A stretch of DNA of 64,000 nt from JAYPUA01 sp038133845. Its GTDB lineage: Bacteria; SAR324; NAC60-12. Every line of letters begins with the position of its first letter. Position 1 is the first letter of the stretch. The notes under the pieces were generated by a model. That model was given only the letters and a program-made list of their open reading frames with translations. It was not told the origin of the DNA and did not search any database. The position numbers and the translations under genes were made by a program. Below are positions 1 to 8,796 of this stretch, piece after piece. The stretch is from contig JAYPUA010000006.1 of the NCBI GenBank assembly GCA_038133845.1, forward strand, positions 45,433 to 109,432, read 5' to 3'.

Positions 1-1
1 C

Positions 2-1408
2 CCTCCCGACCCCGCTCCGGAGGAGCATCTCGTCTCGGACCTGCGGCAAATCGTCCTGCAGACCGTCGCAGAGCAACGCAAGCAGCAAGAGCTTGCCCCA
101 ATCCTTAAGCGCTCCCAAAAGCATCTGGAGTCGATGTTCCGCAGCTGCCGAGGCAAGGCGGAGCGGATGGTTCTACGACGCTGCCTGCAGCCCATTGAGG
201 TCGGCGGCGTCTCCATGGTGGTGCCGCGACGTGCGGTGGATCTCAATGCCGAGGAGGTGCTGATGCTGATGGAGCGCGGATTCCGCTTGGGCAAGGTCGA
301 CCCGCACTTTGAGGTCCGGGTTATCCAGCAGCAGCGTGTTCCCTACTGGAAGGGAGAGCCGCTCCCGCATTCGCGCTGGAAGGATCGCTTCGCCTGCCTG
401 CTCAAGCATGAGGGGTGCACCGGTCTGGTCCGGGCATATCGGGCCGCCCAGCAGGCTGTGGAGGAGGCGAACACTGCAGGGGCGTCTCCCACTTCTGCGC
501 GTTCCAAGCTCCTGCGGGAGGCTCTGGAAGAGGAGATGTTCCGCTTCCGGGTGCCCACGCGTTTTGATCTGGAGTCTCCTCCGAAGCTGATGCTGGAGCG
601 CTCCGTGCTGCTTGAGGAGCAGGGGCAGACGCTGGAGAGTCAGCTCCCGGAGCGGGCTCGACAGACGCTGAAATTGCAACAGCAGCAGCGCATTCCCTCT
701 CTGCTCCGTCCCGGAAACCTCCGTCCCTTGCGCCGTGCGAACCCGTCGGTGATCATCCTGCTGGACATCAGTTCCTCAACCTTTGAACGCGACCTTTTCA
801 AGATGGCCAACCTGGCCTGCGCCTCGCTGATGGAGACCCTCCGTGCGCTGGTTCCGAAGATCTCGCTGCGAGTGATCCCCTACAGCGACTCGGCCCTGAA
901 GTCCTTTGAGAAGTTTGACGGATTCGTCCCTCCCGGAGGGACCACCGCGTACGAGGCGGCCTTTGCGGCGGCCTTGGGGTTTTTGGAAAAGTGGTCCGGA
1001 GACCGCACGGTGATTCACCTCACCGACGGTCTCCCCAACAGCCTCGAACTGGCCCGGGAGAGCGCCGGGCGTTTGCAGGAGTCCGGAGTGGAGTACGGGC
1101 AGGTGATCTTCGGACACACCAAGCGGGTGGGAGACTTGGCGGACTACCTTCAGCGAGATACCCGGTCAGAGCCCGGACGCTACGAGCGCTACGTGGAGTG
1201 CTTCACCTCGGTTGCCGAGGCCTGTGGCGGCTCTCAGGTAGTCCTGTGGGTGATGGAACGTCTCCCGGAGGTCGTCCTCTCTCTGACGGACCTGGTCCTT
1301 GGGTGTCATTTTTTGGAGCGGCTGGCGTCGTCGACCTCGGAGGCGTCAGCGTGCGGCGTGAGTCTCGAAGAACGGAATTCTGAGGAACGAGGCGAGCACG
1401 CCGAATAG
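2..1408 (+). CDS. VWA-domain protein, 5' end outside window
   Basis: The frame is open from the first bases of the window, so the N-terminus is missing; an internal ATG at 134 is not the likely start. The C-terminal part is a von Willebrand A domain. The metal-site (MIDAS) motif DISSS begins at nt 764, a GGTT loop supplies the expected Thr, and HLTDG supplies the expected Asp. About 250 residues of charged, helical sequence without a recognised domain precede it. VWA proteins of this shape often pair with MoxR-type AAA ATPases as metal-insertion or assembly factors; any such partner would lie upstream of the window. The last 63 nt overlap the convergent EamA gene. The VWA call is firm; the function is unknown. 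Confidence 0.75.
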   Translation, partial: PPDPAPEEHLVSDLRQIVLQTVAEQRKQQELAPILKRSQKHLESMFRSCRGKAERMVLRRCLQPIEVGGVSMVVPRRAVDLNAEEVLMLMERGFRLGKVDPHFEVRVIQQQRVPYWKGEPLPHSRWKDRFACLLKHEGCTGLVRAYRAAQQAVEEANTAGASPTSARSKLLREALEEEMFRFRVPTRFDLESPPKLMLERSVLLEEQGQTLESQLPERARQTLKLQQQQRIPSLLRPGNLRPLRRANPSVIILLDISSSTFERDLFKMANLACASLMETLRALVPKISLRVIPYSDSALKSFEKFDGFVPPGGTTAYEAAFAAALGFLEKWSGDRTVIHLTDGLPNSLELARESAGRLQESGVEYGQVIFGHTKRVGDLADYLQRDTRSEPGRYERYVECFTSVAEACGGSQVVLWVMERLPEVVLSLTDLVLGCHFLERLASSTSEASACGVSLEERNSEERGEHAE

Positions 1409-2254
1409 GACCACGGCCCCTCCGAGCAGTTCCAGCCAGGAGGGAACGCGCTCGAACACCAGCGCGTCGATGAGCAACGTCAGTACCGGAGCACAGGTCC
1501 CGATCGTCATGGCGCGTGCAATGGTCAGGTCTCGCAGAGCGTAGGTGTAGGAGACCCGGCCGATGAACGGCCCAAAGAAGGCTGCGAGCCCGAGGAGCAT
1601 CCAGGCATGTCCGGACATTTCGCGGACCTCGGAAAGCATTCCGGGAAACACCGACATGAGCCCCAGCGCTATGATCAGCCGGATGACGTTCAGGGCCAGC
1701 GGGTCGACCTGATGGATGATGCGCTTGGAGAGGACTTGAATGGAGGCGAAGCTGAAGGCAGCGGTCAGGGCCCAGAACACCATGGCCCAACTGGCGATGG
1801 AGTCGCTGAGGCTCTCGTAGCGCATCAGCAGGATCCCGAAGAGGATCACACCCACGGCGCTCCAGACCTGTTTGGAGACCAACTCCTTGAGGATGCCCCA
1901 GCCGAGGACCATGGCGATCACGATCTCGGAGCGTGTGATGACCATCACCAGTGTGGGAGCGCTCCCTTCCAGGGCTGCACAGACCGCATAGTTCCCCAGT
2001 ACCCCAAGCAGCGCGATGACCACGGCGTGTCCCCCGGTGAACCAGTTCAGTCGGGTCTCTCGTCCCGTCTTCAAGGCTCCCGGAAGGGAGAAGGCGAGGG
2101 CCCAAACGAACACTCCGTAGACCGAGGCGAGCAGGCTGGCCTCCTGAATGGCCTGCTGGTAGGGAAAGGAAAACAGACCCGCTCCGATCATGGCGAGCAG
2201 CGCGAACGAGAGGCCTCGGTGAGTCCTGGCATTCCAGCGGGCCAGCAGGCTCAA
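1346..2254 (-). CDS. EamA/DMT-superfamily transporter
   Basis: About 302 aa with ten hydrophobic segments in two repeated halves, the usual size and build of EamA drug/metabolite exporters in the inner membrane. I place the start at a TTG at 2254, because it overlaps the TGA of the upstream permease (TTGA) and has GGAGGG just before it. The frame stays open further upstream, but that sequence is the permease gene in another frame. The overlap suggests translational coupling with the permease. The substrate cannot be predicted. The 3' end overlaps the convergent VWA gene. Confidence 0.8.
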   Translation of the reverse strand: MSLLARWNARTHRGLSFALLAMIGAGLFSFPYQQAIQEASLLASVYGVFVWALAFSLPGALKTGRETRLNWFTGGHAVVIALLGVLGNYAVCAALEGSAPTLVMVITRSEIVIAMVLGWGILKELVSKQVWSAVGVILFGILLMRYESLSDSIASWAMVFWALTAAFSFASIQVLSKRIIHQVDPLALNVIRLIIALGLMSVFPGMLSEVREMSGHAWMLLGLAAFFGPFIGRVSYTYALRDLTIARAMTIGTCAPVLTLLIDALVFERVPSWLELLGGAVVLFGVLASFLRIPFFETHAAR

Positions 2255-3000
2255 TATCCCTCCGATGCCCGCATGCGACGCTCCAGCCAGCGCACCCCCT
2301 GAGAGACCAGCAGAATCAGCACAAAGTACTCGAACACCAGAAACGTGTAGATCTCCAGCGGCCGATACTGGCTGACCACCAACTCGTTGGCCCGGCGGGT
2401 CAACTCGGTCATCCCGATGACCGAGACCAGCGATGACATCTTGATCATGTACACGAACTGATTCCCGATCGCCGGAAGCACGCGCTTGATCGCTTGCGGG
2501 AGGATGACCCAACGCATTCGTTGCCAGTAGTTCAGGCCCAGCGAGTTGGCAGCGTCGTGCTGTCCGCGCTCAATGGACTGGATGCCGGCCCGGAAGATCT
2601 CGGCCTCAAAGGCGCTGTCGCAGATGGCCAGCGCGAGCATGCCTGCCGTGAAAGATTCCAGCGAGAGTCCGATCATCACCGGGAGGCCGTAGTAGACCCA
2701 GAGGATCATCACCAGCACCGGGACGGAGCGGAAAATCTCCACGTAGGCCTGGTTGAACGCACGGGCCTGAGGATTTCGGGAGAGCCCAGGGAGTGCAACC
2801 AGCAGCCCTATCAGGATGGAGAGGAGGTTGGCGGTCACGGCCAGAAGCAGGGTGTCCTGGAGTCCCGCCAAGAGAAACTGGAGGTTGGTTTGACCCTGCG
2901 GATGGGTCGGAGACACCACATACCAGGCCCAGGTGTAATTCCCGCTGCATCCGGAGAGCGCGAGCGGGAGTACTCCAAGACCAAGGAGAAATCGATTCAC
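2251..3000 (-). CDS. Amino-acid-type ABC transporter permease (HisM/GlnP family)
   Basis: 249 aa. The polar amino acid permease fold is clear: several membrane segments and the EAA-type loop (residues around 135-165, with EIFRAGIQSIERGQHDAA) that contacts the ATPase. The N-terminus is odd: MNRFLLGLGVLPLALSGC reads as a lipoprotein signal with lipobox LSGC before the first true membrane span. The gene is divergent from the binding protein at 3192, which is its probable partner. No ATP-binding subunit is present in the window, so that part must be elsewhere or shared. The amino acid substrate is inferred from family only. Confidence 0.85.
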   Translation of the reverse strand: MNRFLLGLGVLPLALSGCSGNYTWAWYVVSPTHPQGQTNLQFLLAGLQDTLLLAVTANLLSILIGLLVALPGLSRNPQARAFNQAYVEIFRSVPVLVMILWVYYGLPVMIGLSLESFTAGMLALAICDSAFEAEIFRAGIQSIERGQHDAANSLGLNYWQRMRWVILPQAIKRVLPAIGNQFVYMIKMSSLVSVIGMTELTRRANELVVSQYRPLEIYTFLVFEYFVLILLVSQGVRWLERRMRASEGY

Positions 3001-3191
3001 GAGGAGACGGGACGGATCAAGGTTTGACGTTACGAGGGATTGACTCTAGACTGAATTTTATTGCCGGTTGCAAGCATTATCCTTCTTCTACCCGCTTCCA
3101 CAAGTTTCGTCTGAAACCTGCAGGAAGATTCTGGCGGGGAGCGCCCTTCTTTGCGGGAACTCTCACCGACACACCATTCAGGAAATTCGTC

Positions 3192-3971
3192 ATGATGCGC
3201 ATGATTGGAAAACTCTTCTTGGCCCTGACCGCAACGGTCTGTCTCGCGCTGCCACTTTCGGCGGAGACGCGTCTGGACACGATTGCACGTGATGGGGTCC
3301 TGCGCGTAGGCACCCCCGGGAACTGGAAGCCCATGAGCTACCGGGACCCTTCCACCAACGAGTACGTCGGCTTTGACGTGGACCTGGTCACCATGCTGGC
3401 CAAGGACATGGGAGTGAAGGTGGAGTTTGTGCCGACTGACTGGAAGTCCGTGGCCATTGCCGTGGGCAGCAAATATGACCTCTCCACCAGCGCCTCGATC
3501 AGCCCGCAGCGGGCGATGGTTGCCGGATACACGCATCCGTACTTTGCCGTGGCCGATGTGCCGGTGGTACTGGAAGCGAACGCCGAGCGGTTTCAGGATT
3601 GGGAGGATTTGGATCAGTCAGACGTCACGATTGCCGTGACCTTGGGAACCGTCCAGGAAAAGCGGGCCGCACTGATCTTCCCGAACGCAAAGATCCGCAA
3701 GGTGGAAGAGCCGGCGCGTGACTGGCAGGAGGTCCTCTCCGGACGTGCTGATGCGTCCATGACGAGCAACACGGAGGCGGTAAACCTGACCACTCAGCAT
3801 CCACAGCTAGTGGTGGTCCCGGTCTCCGAGATGAAGTCTCCGACACCGATCGCCATGCTGACCCCCCGTGGGGATCAGGAATGGATCAACTTTGTCAACC
3901 ACTGGCTGCTGCTTCAGATGGAGCGAGGCTCGATTGATCAACTCAAGGAGAAGTGGGGCCTGGTCGACTGA
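3192..3971 (+). CDS. Family 3 extracellular solute-binding protein (PheC-like possible)
   Basis: 259 aa from the ATG at 3192; a second ATG at 3195 is equally possible. The open frame reaches back to 2793, but the signal peptide (MMRMIGKLFLALTATVCLA...LSA, cleavage near AET) fixes the start here. The mature part follows the family 3 periplasmic binding fold, with the opening RVGTPGNWKPMSYR and FDVDLVTMLA. Cyclohexadienyl dehydratase (PheC) is an enzymatic offshoot of this fold and this sequence resembles it. The divergent permease at 3000 favours a transport role. Start and fold are firm; transport versus dehydratase is not decided. Confidence 0.8.
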   Translation: MMRMIGKLFLALTATVCLALPLSAETRLDTIARDGVLRVGTPGNWKPMSYRDPSTNEYVGFDVDLVTMLAKDMGVKVEFVPTDWKSVAIAVGSKYDLSTSASISPQRAMVAGYTHPYFAVADVPVVLEANAERFQDWEDLDQSDVTIAVTLGTVQEKRAALIFPNAKIRKVEEPARDWQEVLSGRADASMTSNTEAVNLTTQHPQLVVVPVSEMKSPTPIAMLTPRGDQEWINFVNHWLLLQMERGSIDQLKEKWGLVD

Positions 3972-3996
3972 GCCTCTGGAGCCTTCCTCCCCTTGG

Positions 3997-4024
3997 CCGG
4001 AGAGTCCTGTGACGGACTCTCCGG
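3997..4024. terminator. Perfect 11-bp hairpin between convergent genes
   Basis: CCGGAGAGTCC (3997-4007) and GGACTCTCCGG (4014-4024) form a perfect inverted repeat with a 6-nt loop, between the ends of two convergent genes. No T-run follows on either strand, so it may be a bidirectional terminator or a 3'-end stabilising structure. Confidence 0.5.
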
Positions 4025-4069
4025 CATCTTCGCCCCCGAAACCTCCAAGGATTCCCGGGGACTCACGAT

Positions 4070-5908
4070 TCAGTTGAGTGACTTCAGCGGGGCTCCGGCT
4101 TCGCGGAGTTGCGCCTCTTTTGCATCATCCACCCACCAATTGAAGAACCCGAGGCTGTACTTCGGGGTGACCTTCGGTCGCGAAAACTTGTTCCAGTATC
4201 CCAAGCGGAAGTAGTTGATGTGCCAGTGCGGGACCACGTAGTGATTCCAGAGCAAGGCACGGTCCAGCGCTCGGGTCCGGTGAATCAGCGTCTGTCGGTC
4301 CGGTGCGGCCACAACCAACTTCACCAACTCGTCGATCGCCGGGTTGCAGATCCCAATGAAGTTCCGGCTCCCCTCGGTCTGTGCGGCCTCGCAGCTCCAG
4401 AAGTCGTTCTGCTCGTTCCCGGGAGAGAGGGACTGTCCAATGACCGTCACCATCATGTCGAAGTCGAACTTGCGCACCCGCTCAATGTACTGTGAGGTGT
4501 CAACGGTCCGGACGTTCGCCTTGATTCCCAGACGCTCCAGGTTCTTGGCAAAGGGCAGCACGATGCGCTCAAAGGCCGGGGAGACCAGGAGGATCTCGAA
4601 GCTCAGCTCCTGGCCCTGGGCGTTGAAGCGTTTCCCGTCCTTGACCGTCCACCCGGCATCGTTCAGCAGGCGTGAGGCGGCCCGAAGCTGGGAGCGCAGG
4701 TTCCCGGAACCGTCGGTTTGGGGGACAGTGAACTCCTGGGTGAAGACCTCTTCGGGGAGGTCCTTGCGGAAGGGCTCCAGCACTGCCAGCTCTTCCGGAG
4801 TCGGGAGCCCTGACGAGGCCAGATCCGAGTTCATGAAGTAGCTGTTGGTGCGGCGGTATTGACCATAGAACAGGTTGTCATTGCTCCACTCGAAGTCAAA
4901 GGCGTAGCCGATGGCTTCCCGGACCCGGCGGTCCTCAAAGATCTCCCGGCGCAGGTTGAAGGCGAAGCCCTGCATGCCGCGCGGCAGCTCGTGAGAGATC
5001 TCCTGCTTCTGGATCTGGCCGTTGTCAAAGCGCTCGCCCACGTACATCGTGCCCCAAAACTTGGAGGTGTTCTCCTCCCGGAAGTCGTATTCTCCGGCCT
5101 TGAAGGCCTCCAGAGCAACTGTGCTGTCCCGGAAGTACTCGTAGCGCACCTCATCAAAGTTGCCGCTTCCCTTGCGGGTTGGCAGGTCCTGTGCCCAGTA
5201 GTCCTTGACTCGCTCGTAGGCTACGAACTTCCCGGCCTCGAAGTCCTTGATGCGGTAGGGGCCGCTTCCCAGAGGAGGCTCCAGCGTGGACTTGCTGAAG
5301 TCCCGGCCTTCCCACCAGTGCTTGGGAAGCACCGGAAGCTGTCCCAGAATCAAGGGCAACTCCCGGTTCACCACGCCTTCCTGGAAGTGAAACTTCACCT
5401 TGCCTTCTCCGAGGTCTTCCACCTGAGCGACCTCGCCGTAGTACGACTTGTAGAACGGAGCCGCTTTCTCAATCAGGGTGTTGAAGGTGAAAATCACGTC
5501 CTCTGCAGTGATTGGGTGCCCGTCCTGGAAGCGCGCCTTGGGGTTGAGGTGAAAGATCACCCAGCTCCGATCTTCCGGAGTCTCGATCTTCTCGGCGACC
5601 AGACCGTATTCGGTGAAGGCCTCGTCATCGGAGCTGGTCATCAGGGTGTCGTAGATCAGCCCCAGCCCATCTGCAGACTCGCCCTTGGCAATGAAGCTGT
5701 TGAAGCTGTCGAACCCGCCAATCGAGTGCAGCCGGACCTTTCCGCCTTTGGGGGCCTCCGGATTGACGTAGTCGAAGTGGGGGAAGCCTTCCTGGTACTT
5801 TGGCGCGCCGTTCATGGCGATCCCGTGCTGAGGCTGCGTCTGCGCCCAGAGCGCAGAGGCGGGGAGGAGCAAGGCTGCGAGTGTCCAGCAAGCAAACCGT
5901 TTTCTCAT
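4070..5908 (-). CDS. Family 5 extracellular solute-binding protein (YejA-like)
   Basis: 612 aa. The start is the ATG at 5908 (MRKRFACWTLAALLLPASALWAQ), with AGGAG six nt upstream; the nearer in-frame ATG at 5914 abuts that site and is less likely. The signal peptide is followed by the large oligopeptide-binding fold (HFDYVNPEAPKGG, then DGHPITAEDVIFTF near residue 130), and the overall form is that of YejA, which delivers peptides to the YejBEF permease. No yejBEF genes follow, so it is an orphan here. Two possible partners are a permease elsewhere or a stand-alone sensor role. Confidence 0.85.
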   Translation of the reverse strand: MRKRFACWTLAALLLPASALWAQTQPQHGIAMNGAPKYQEGFPHFDYVNPEAPKGGKVRLHSIGGFDSFNSFIAKGESADGLGLIYDTLMTSSDDEAFTEYGLVAEKIETPEDRSWVIFHLNPKARFQDGHPITAEDVIFTFNTLIEKAAPFYKSYYGEVAQVEDLGEGKVKFHFQEGVVNRELPLILGQLPVLPKHWWEGRDFSKSTLEPPLGSGPYRIKDFEAGKFVAYERVKDYWAQDLPTRKGSGNFDEVRYEYFRDSTVALEAFKAGEYDFREENTSKFWGTMYVGERFDNGQIQKQEISHELPRGMQGFAFNLRREIFEDRRVREAIGYAFDFEWSNDNLFYGQYRRTNSYFMNSDLASSGLPTPEELAVLEPFRKDLPEEVFTQEFTVPQTDGSGNLRSQLRAASRLLNDAGWTVKDGKRFNAQGQELSFEILLVSPAFERIVLPFAKNLERLGIKANVRTVDTSQYIERVRKFDFDMMVTVIGQSLSPGNEQNDFWSCEAAQTEGSRNFIGICNPAIDELVKLVVAAPDRQTLIHRTRALDRALLWNHYVVPHWHINYFRLGYWNKFSRPKVTPKYSLGFFNWWVDDAKEAQLREAGAPLKSLN

Positions 5909-6134
5909 AAACATCTCCTGAGTCGTGAGCCTGCCTCCCAAGCGGAAGCAGGAAGTGAAATGACAGAGCGTTTGCTCTGACGGATGGATTGTTTGTTCCA
6001 AAACCTATAGCATTTCAGCCTGAAACCGCTCCACAAGCAAAATCGTTTTGTCCCCGGAGGGGCACAACGAACTGTGGGCTCCTTGAAGAAGGCTCTGGAG
6101 GGGGAGCCCTCATCACTCTGAACCCAAGGTTTTC

Positions 6135-6905
6135 ATGAAGATTTCTCTTGTATCGCTGAGTGCCTTGCTCGTCTTGGCTGCCTCGTGCAGCCGTCCGGTC
6201 AATCTGGAATACTTCGAGAAGGACGACCGGACCCGCTTCATGCCTCAACTGTTGACGCTCAAGAGTCCGGACATCGACAAGCAGGTCCAACTGGAAACTT
6301 ATCAGGATTGCCCCGGAAAAACCATCTGCCAGGAAGACATCCAGTTCCGGGTGCGCTCGGTGAATCGCTTCGTCTTCCTCAAGGGCAAGCGGCTGACGGT
6401 GTCGCTGGATGAGCGAACCCTGGACTTCCAGGACCGTGAATATGAGGACGACTTCGATGCCACGGCCACCAATCCGGACGGTACGGACGGATCCTGGGCG
6501 GAGGCACTGTATGTGCCGATCAACCACCGTGACTTTGCCAAGCTGGCCAATGCACAGGAGGTGGTGATCCACCTGGGGCCCTACGCCTACGCGGCCCCTT
6601 ATGAATCCCGGAAGAACTGGCGGATTCTGGTAGATCGTCAACTGCTCTTGGGCACCATGGATGTGGAGGAGAAGCCCGTTTACGATGAAGGCGTGATCCG
6701 GGAGGACCTGGAAGTTTCGCGGGCCCGGGAGAAGGCCTTGCGGGAAAAAGCCAGCGCGGCTGAGGAGCAGACTTGGGATCTGGTCAAGGACTCCAGGAAT
6801 CCGGAAGACCTGAGGTTCTTCCTGGAACAATACCCTGACAGCCCGTTTGTCGTCCCGGCCCGCTTGCGCCTGCAGCAGCTCGAGCGCTCCCAGTCTGGTC
6901 AGTAG
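6135..6905 (+). CDS. Lipoprotein of unknown function
   Basis: 256 aa with a lipoprotein signal (MKISLVSLSALLVLAASC, lipobox LAASC). The central part is acidic and without a recognised domain. The C-terminal 45 residues (TWDLVKDSRNPEDLRFFLEQ followed by a PDSPF segment) match the short helical repeat often seen at the ends of bacterial TPR or caspase-linked lipoproteins. An inverted repeat (GGGCTCC at 6076-6082, GGAGCCC at 6103-6109) sits in its leader and could fold in the mRNA. It ends 8 nt before the EamA gene and may be co-transcribed with it. Confidence 0.7.
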   Translation: MKISLVSLSALLVLAASCSRPVNLEYFEKDDRTRFMPQLLTLKSPDIDKQVQLETYQDCPGKTICQEDIQFRVRSVNRFVFLKGKRLTVSLDERTLDFQDREYEDDFDATATNPDGTDGSWAEALYVPINHRDFAKLANAQEVVIHLGPYAYAAPYESRKNWRILVDRQLLLGTMDVEEKPVYDEGVIREDLEVSRAREKALREKASAAEEQTWDLVKDSRNPEDLRFFLEQYPDSPFVVPARLRLQQLERSQSGQ

Positions 6906-6913
6906 TCGCGGAC

Positions 6914-7783
6914 GTGTCTGTGGAACACACGGATCACCTGCGCGGAGTGGCCATCACGGGAGCGGGGGTGCTGATCCTCTCTCCGGACAGTTTGCTGATC
7001 CGCACGATCGAAGGCGGTCCGCTGCTGGTGAATTTCTGGCGCGGACTGATGATCGGGGTCGTGCTCTTGGGGTTCTTCACGATACGCGAGCGCGGGAATC
7101 TGCTCTCGGTGCTCCGGGTCATGGGGTGGTCCGGGGCAGGCGTGGCGCTGTCGTTTGCCTTCGGGACCACGATGTTTGTGACGGCGATCAAGCACACCGT
7201 GGTGGCCAACGCCTTGATCATCCTCAGCGCAATCCCGCTGCTCTCCGCCTTGTTGAGCATGCTGGTGCTCAAGGAGCGCATCGCTGTGAGGACCTGGGGG
7301 GCCATCGCCCTGGCCATGATCGGCATGCTGATCATCTTCTCCGAGGGCATCGAGTCCGGAACCTGGGTGGGCGACCTCGCAGCATTGGGGTGTGCGGTGG
7401 CCGGAGCGATCGAGTTTGTCCTGATCCGCCGGGCGAAGGCCGTGAATCTGGTACCGGCGATTGGACTGGGAGGGCTGCTGACCGCATTCGGGATGCTGTG
7501 GCTTGTGGATCCGCTTTCCATCCTCCCGGAAGACTACGTCAACCTGGCGCTCATGGGGCTTGTGGTACAGCCGCTCTCTTTCGCCCTGATCGCCTTGGGA
7601 CCTCGCTACCTTCCAGCTCCGGAGGTCGGGTTGATCATGCTGCTGGAGACGCTGCTTGGTCCAATCTGGGTCTGGTGGTTTCAGGCAGAGCTTCCCCCGG
7701 CCAACACGTTCCTCGGTGGCGCGGTGGTGCTGACAGCATTGATCGGAAACGCGCTCTTGGGCCTGAGGAACTCAAAGCGCTGA
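6914..7783 (+). CDS. EamA/DMT-superfamily transporter (second copy)
   Basis: 289 aa starting with GTG at 6914. Ten hydrophobic helices in two EamA halves, with the typical end-of-half signatures (SALLSMLVLKERI and VGLIMLLETLLGPIW). It is distinct in sequence from the EamA protein at 1346-2254. Inner-membrane exporter of an unknown metabolite. Its last 12 nt overlap the convergent NUDIX gene. Confidence 0.85.
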   Translation: MSVEHTDHLRGVAITGAGVLILSPDSLLIRTIEGGPLLVNFWRGLMIGVVLLGFFTIRERGNLLSVLRVMGWSGAGVALSFAFGTTMFVTAIKHTVVANALIILSAIPLLSALLSMLVLKERIAVRTWGAIALAMIGMLIIFSEGIESGTWVGDLAALGCAVAGAIEFVLIRRAKAVNLVPAIGLGGLLTAFGMLWLVDPLSILPEDYVNLALMGLVVQPLSFALIALGPRYLPAPEVGLIMLLETLLGPIWVWWFQAELPPANTFLGGAVVLTALIGNALLGLRNSKR

Positions 7784-8314
7784 AGCCGGCGTTTTGCGCA
7801 ACATGCGCAGCAGCGAGGCCTCCCGGGAGAAATCTTCCAGATTCTCCAGCGGAACCCAGCACAGGTCGTGCGACTCCTCACTGACCCGAAATTCCGGGGT
7901 CTCTGCCTGAAACAGGAACCGGGCGTCGTAGTGCCAGTGCTCGGGCTCCAAGGGACGCTCCGGAATCCGATGGATGTCGAGGTCGAAGATGTCCTCGGAC
8001 AGCACACGGATTTGAGCAATGCCAGACTCCTCCCGGGCTTCGCGAAGGGCTTCCTGCAGCACCTCGGGGTTGCCATCCACATGCCCTCCCAACTGTACCC
8101 AGATCCCGAGTTTGCGGTGGTGAGTCAGCAGCACTCGAGTGCCTCCTGGATCCAGAAGCCACGCTGATCCGGTCACGTGTCCGGAACGCTGACTTCGGGA
8201 GAAACAGTCCGGATGCTGCTCCACGAAGGCTCGGTAGCGCTGAACCGCCTCCTCCTCGTCCGGATGCCGCTCGGCGTAGCGCCCGAGCCGGTCCAGAAAA
8301 TTCTGCCGGTGCAT
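7772..8314 (-). CDS. NUDIX hydrolase
   Basis: 180 aa from the ATG at 8314, which overlaps the TGA of the DUF3127 gene (TGATG), so the two are likely translationally coupled. The NUDIX box is GHVDGNPEVLQEALREAREE followed by SGI: the G-x13-RE-x2-EE-x-G spacing is kept, although the first Glu is shifted by one from the consensus. NUDIX enzymes cleave nucleoside diphosphates linked to another group; the substrate here is unknown. The N-terminal 40 residues are an extra helical segment. Coupling to a predicted single-strand-binding-like protein hints at nucleotide-pool cleaning near DNA metabolism, which is inference. Confidence 0.85.
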   Translation of the reverse strand: MHRQNFLDRLGRYAERHPDEEEAVQRYRAFVEQHPDCFSRSQRSGHVTGSAWLLDPGGTRVLLTHHRKLGIWVQLGGHVDGNPEVLQEALREAREESGIAQIRVLSEDIFDLDIHRIPERPLEPEHWHYDARFLFQAETPEFRVSEESHDLCWVPLENLEDFSREASLLRMLRKTPASAL

Positions 8315-8685
8315 CAGAAGGGCAGGTCGTCTCCAGGCGGAGGGGGTTCCGGAAGCGGCATGCCGTCCGGAGTGGAAGGCGGCTCCGGGCTGGAGGACCC
8401 TTCTGCGGAGAGCCTGGTCAACTGCCAGGCCTGCAGCGAGTTGAAGTACTTCACCTGCCCCTGTCGGTCCGTCCACTTGCGTCCCTTGAGGTCAAACTTC
8501 ACCTGAACCGTCTCCTCCGGAGCGAACCCGTCCAACTGCTCACAGCGGTCCTGGACCATCTCGAACTTCAGGAACTCCGGATACTCCGGGTTGGTCGCAT
8601 ACTCCAACACGAACTCGCGCTTGCGGAAGCGGTCACTGACCTGTTGGGTGTCAAAAATCTCGATCAGTTTGCCCTGTATCTCCAA
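8314..8685 (-). CDS. DUF3127 OB-fold-like protein with SSB-type acidic tail
   Basis: 123 aa. The start is TTG at 8685, supported by AAGGAG five nt upstream; no in-frame ATG would keep the conserved MEIQGKLIEIF opening. Residues 1-90 fit DUF3127 (EFVLEYATNPEYPEFLKFEM). A proline-rich linker follows and the chain ends in DDLPF, the same kind of acidic-hydrophobic tip that SSB uses to recruit repair and replication proteins. This points to a DNA-binding accessory factor, although no function is established for the family. It is the first gene of a two-gene unit with the NUDIX enzyme. Confidence 0.75.
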   Translation of the reverse strand: MEIQGKLIEIFDTQQVSDRFRKREFVLEYATNPEYPEFLKFEMVQDRCEQLDGFAPEETVQVKFDLKGRKWTDRQGQVKYFNSLQAWQLTRLSAEGSSSPEPPSTPDGMPLPEPPPPGDDLPF

Positions 8686-8796
8686 AACAACTCCTTATTC
8701 TTGAAAAACGTGCTGAACGATCATTTGGTCTTCAGCCTCTCTTAAACGGCAAGGGCCTCTCAGGCCTGCGCTCGACTTCCCGGATGTCCCGGCTGC

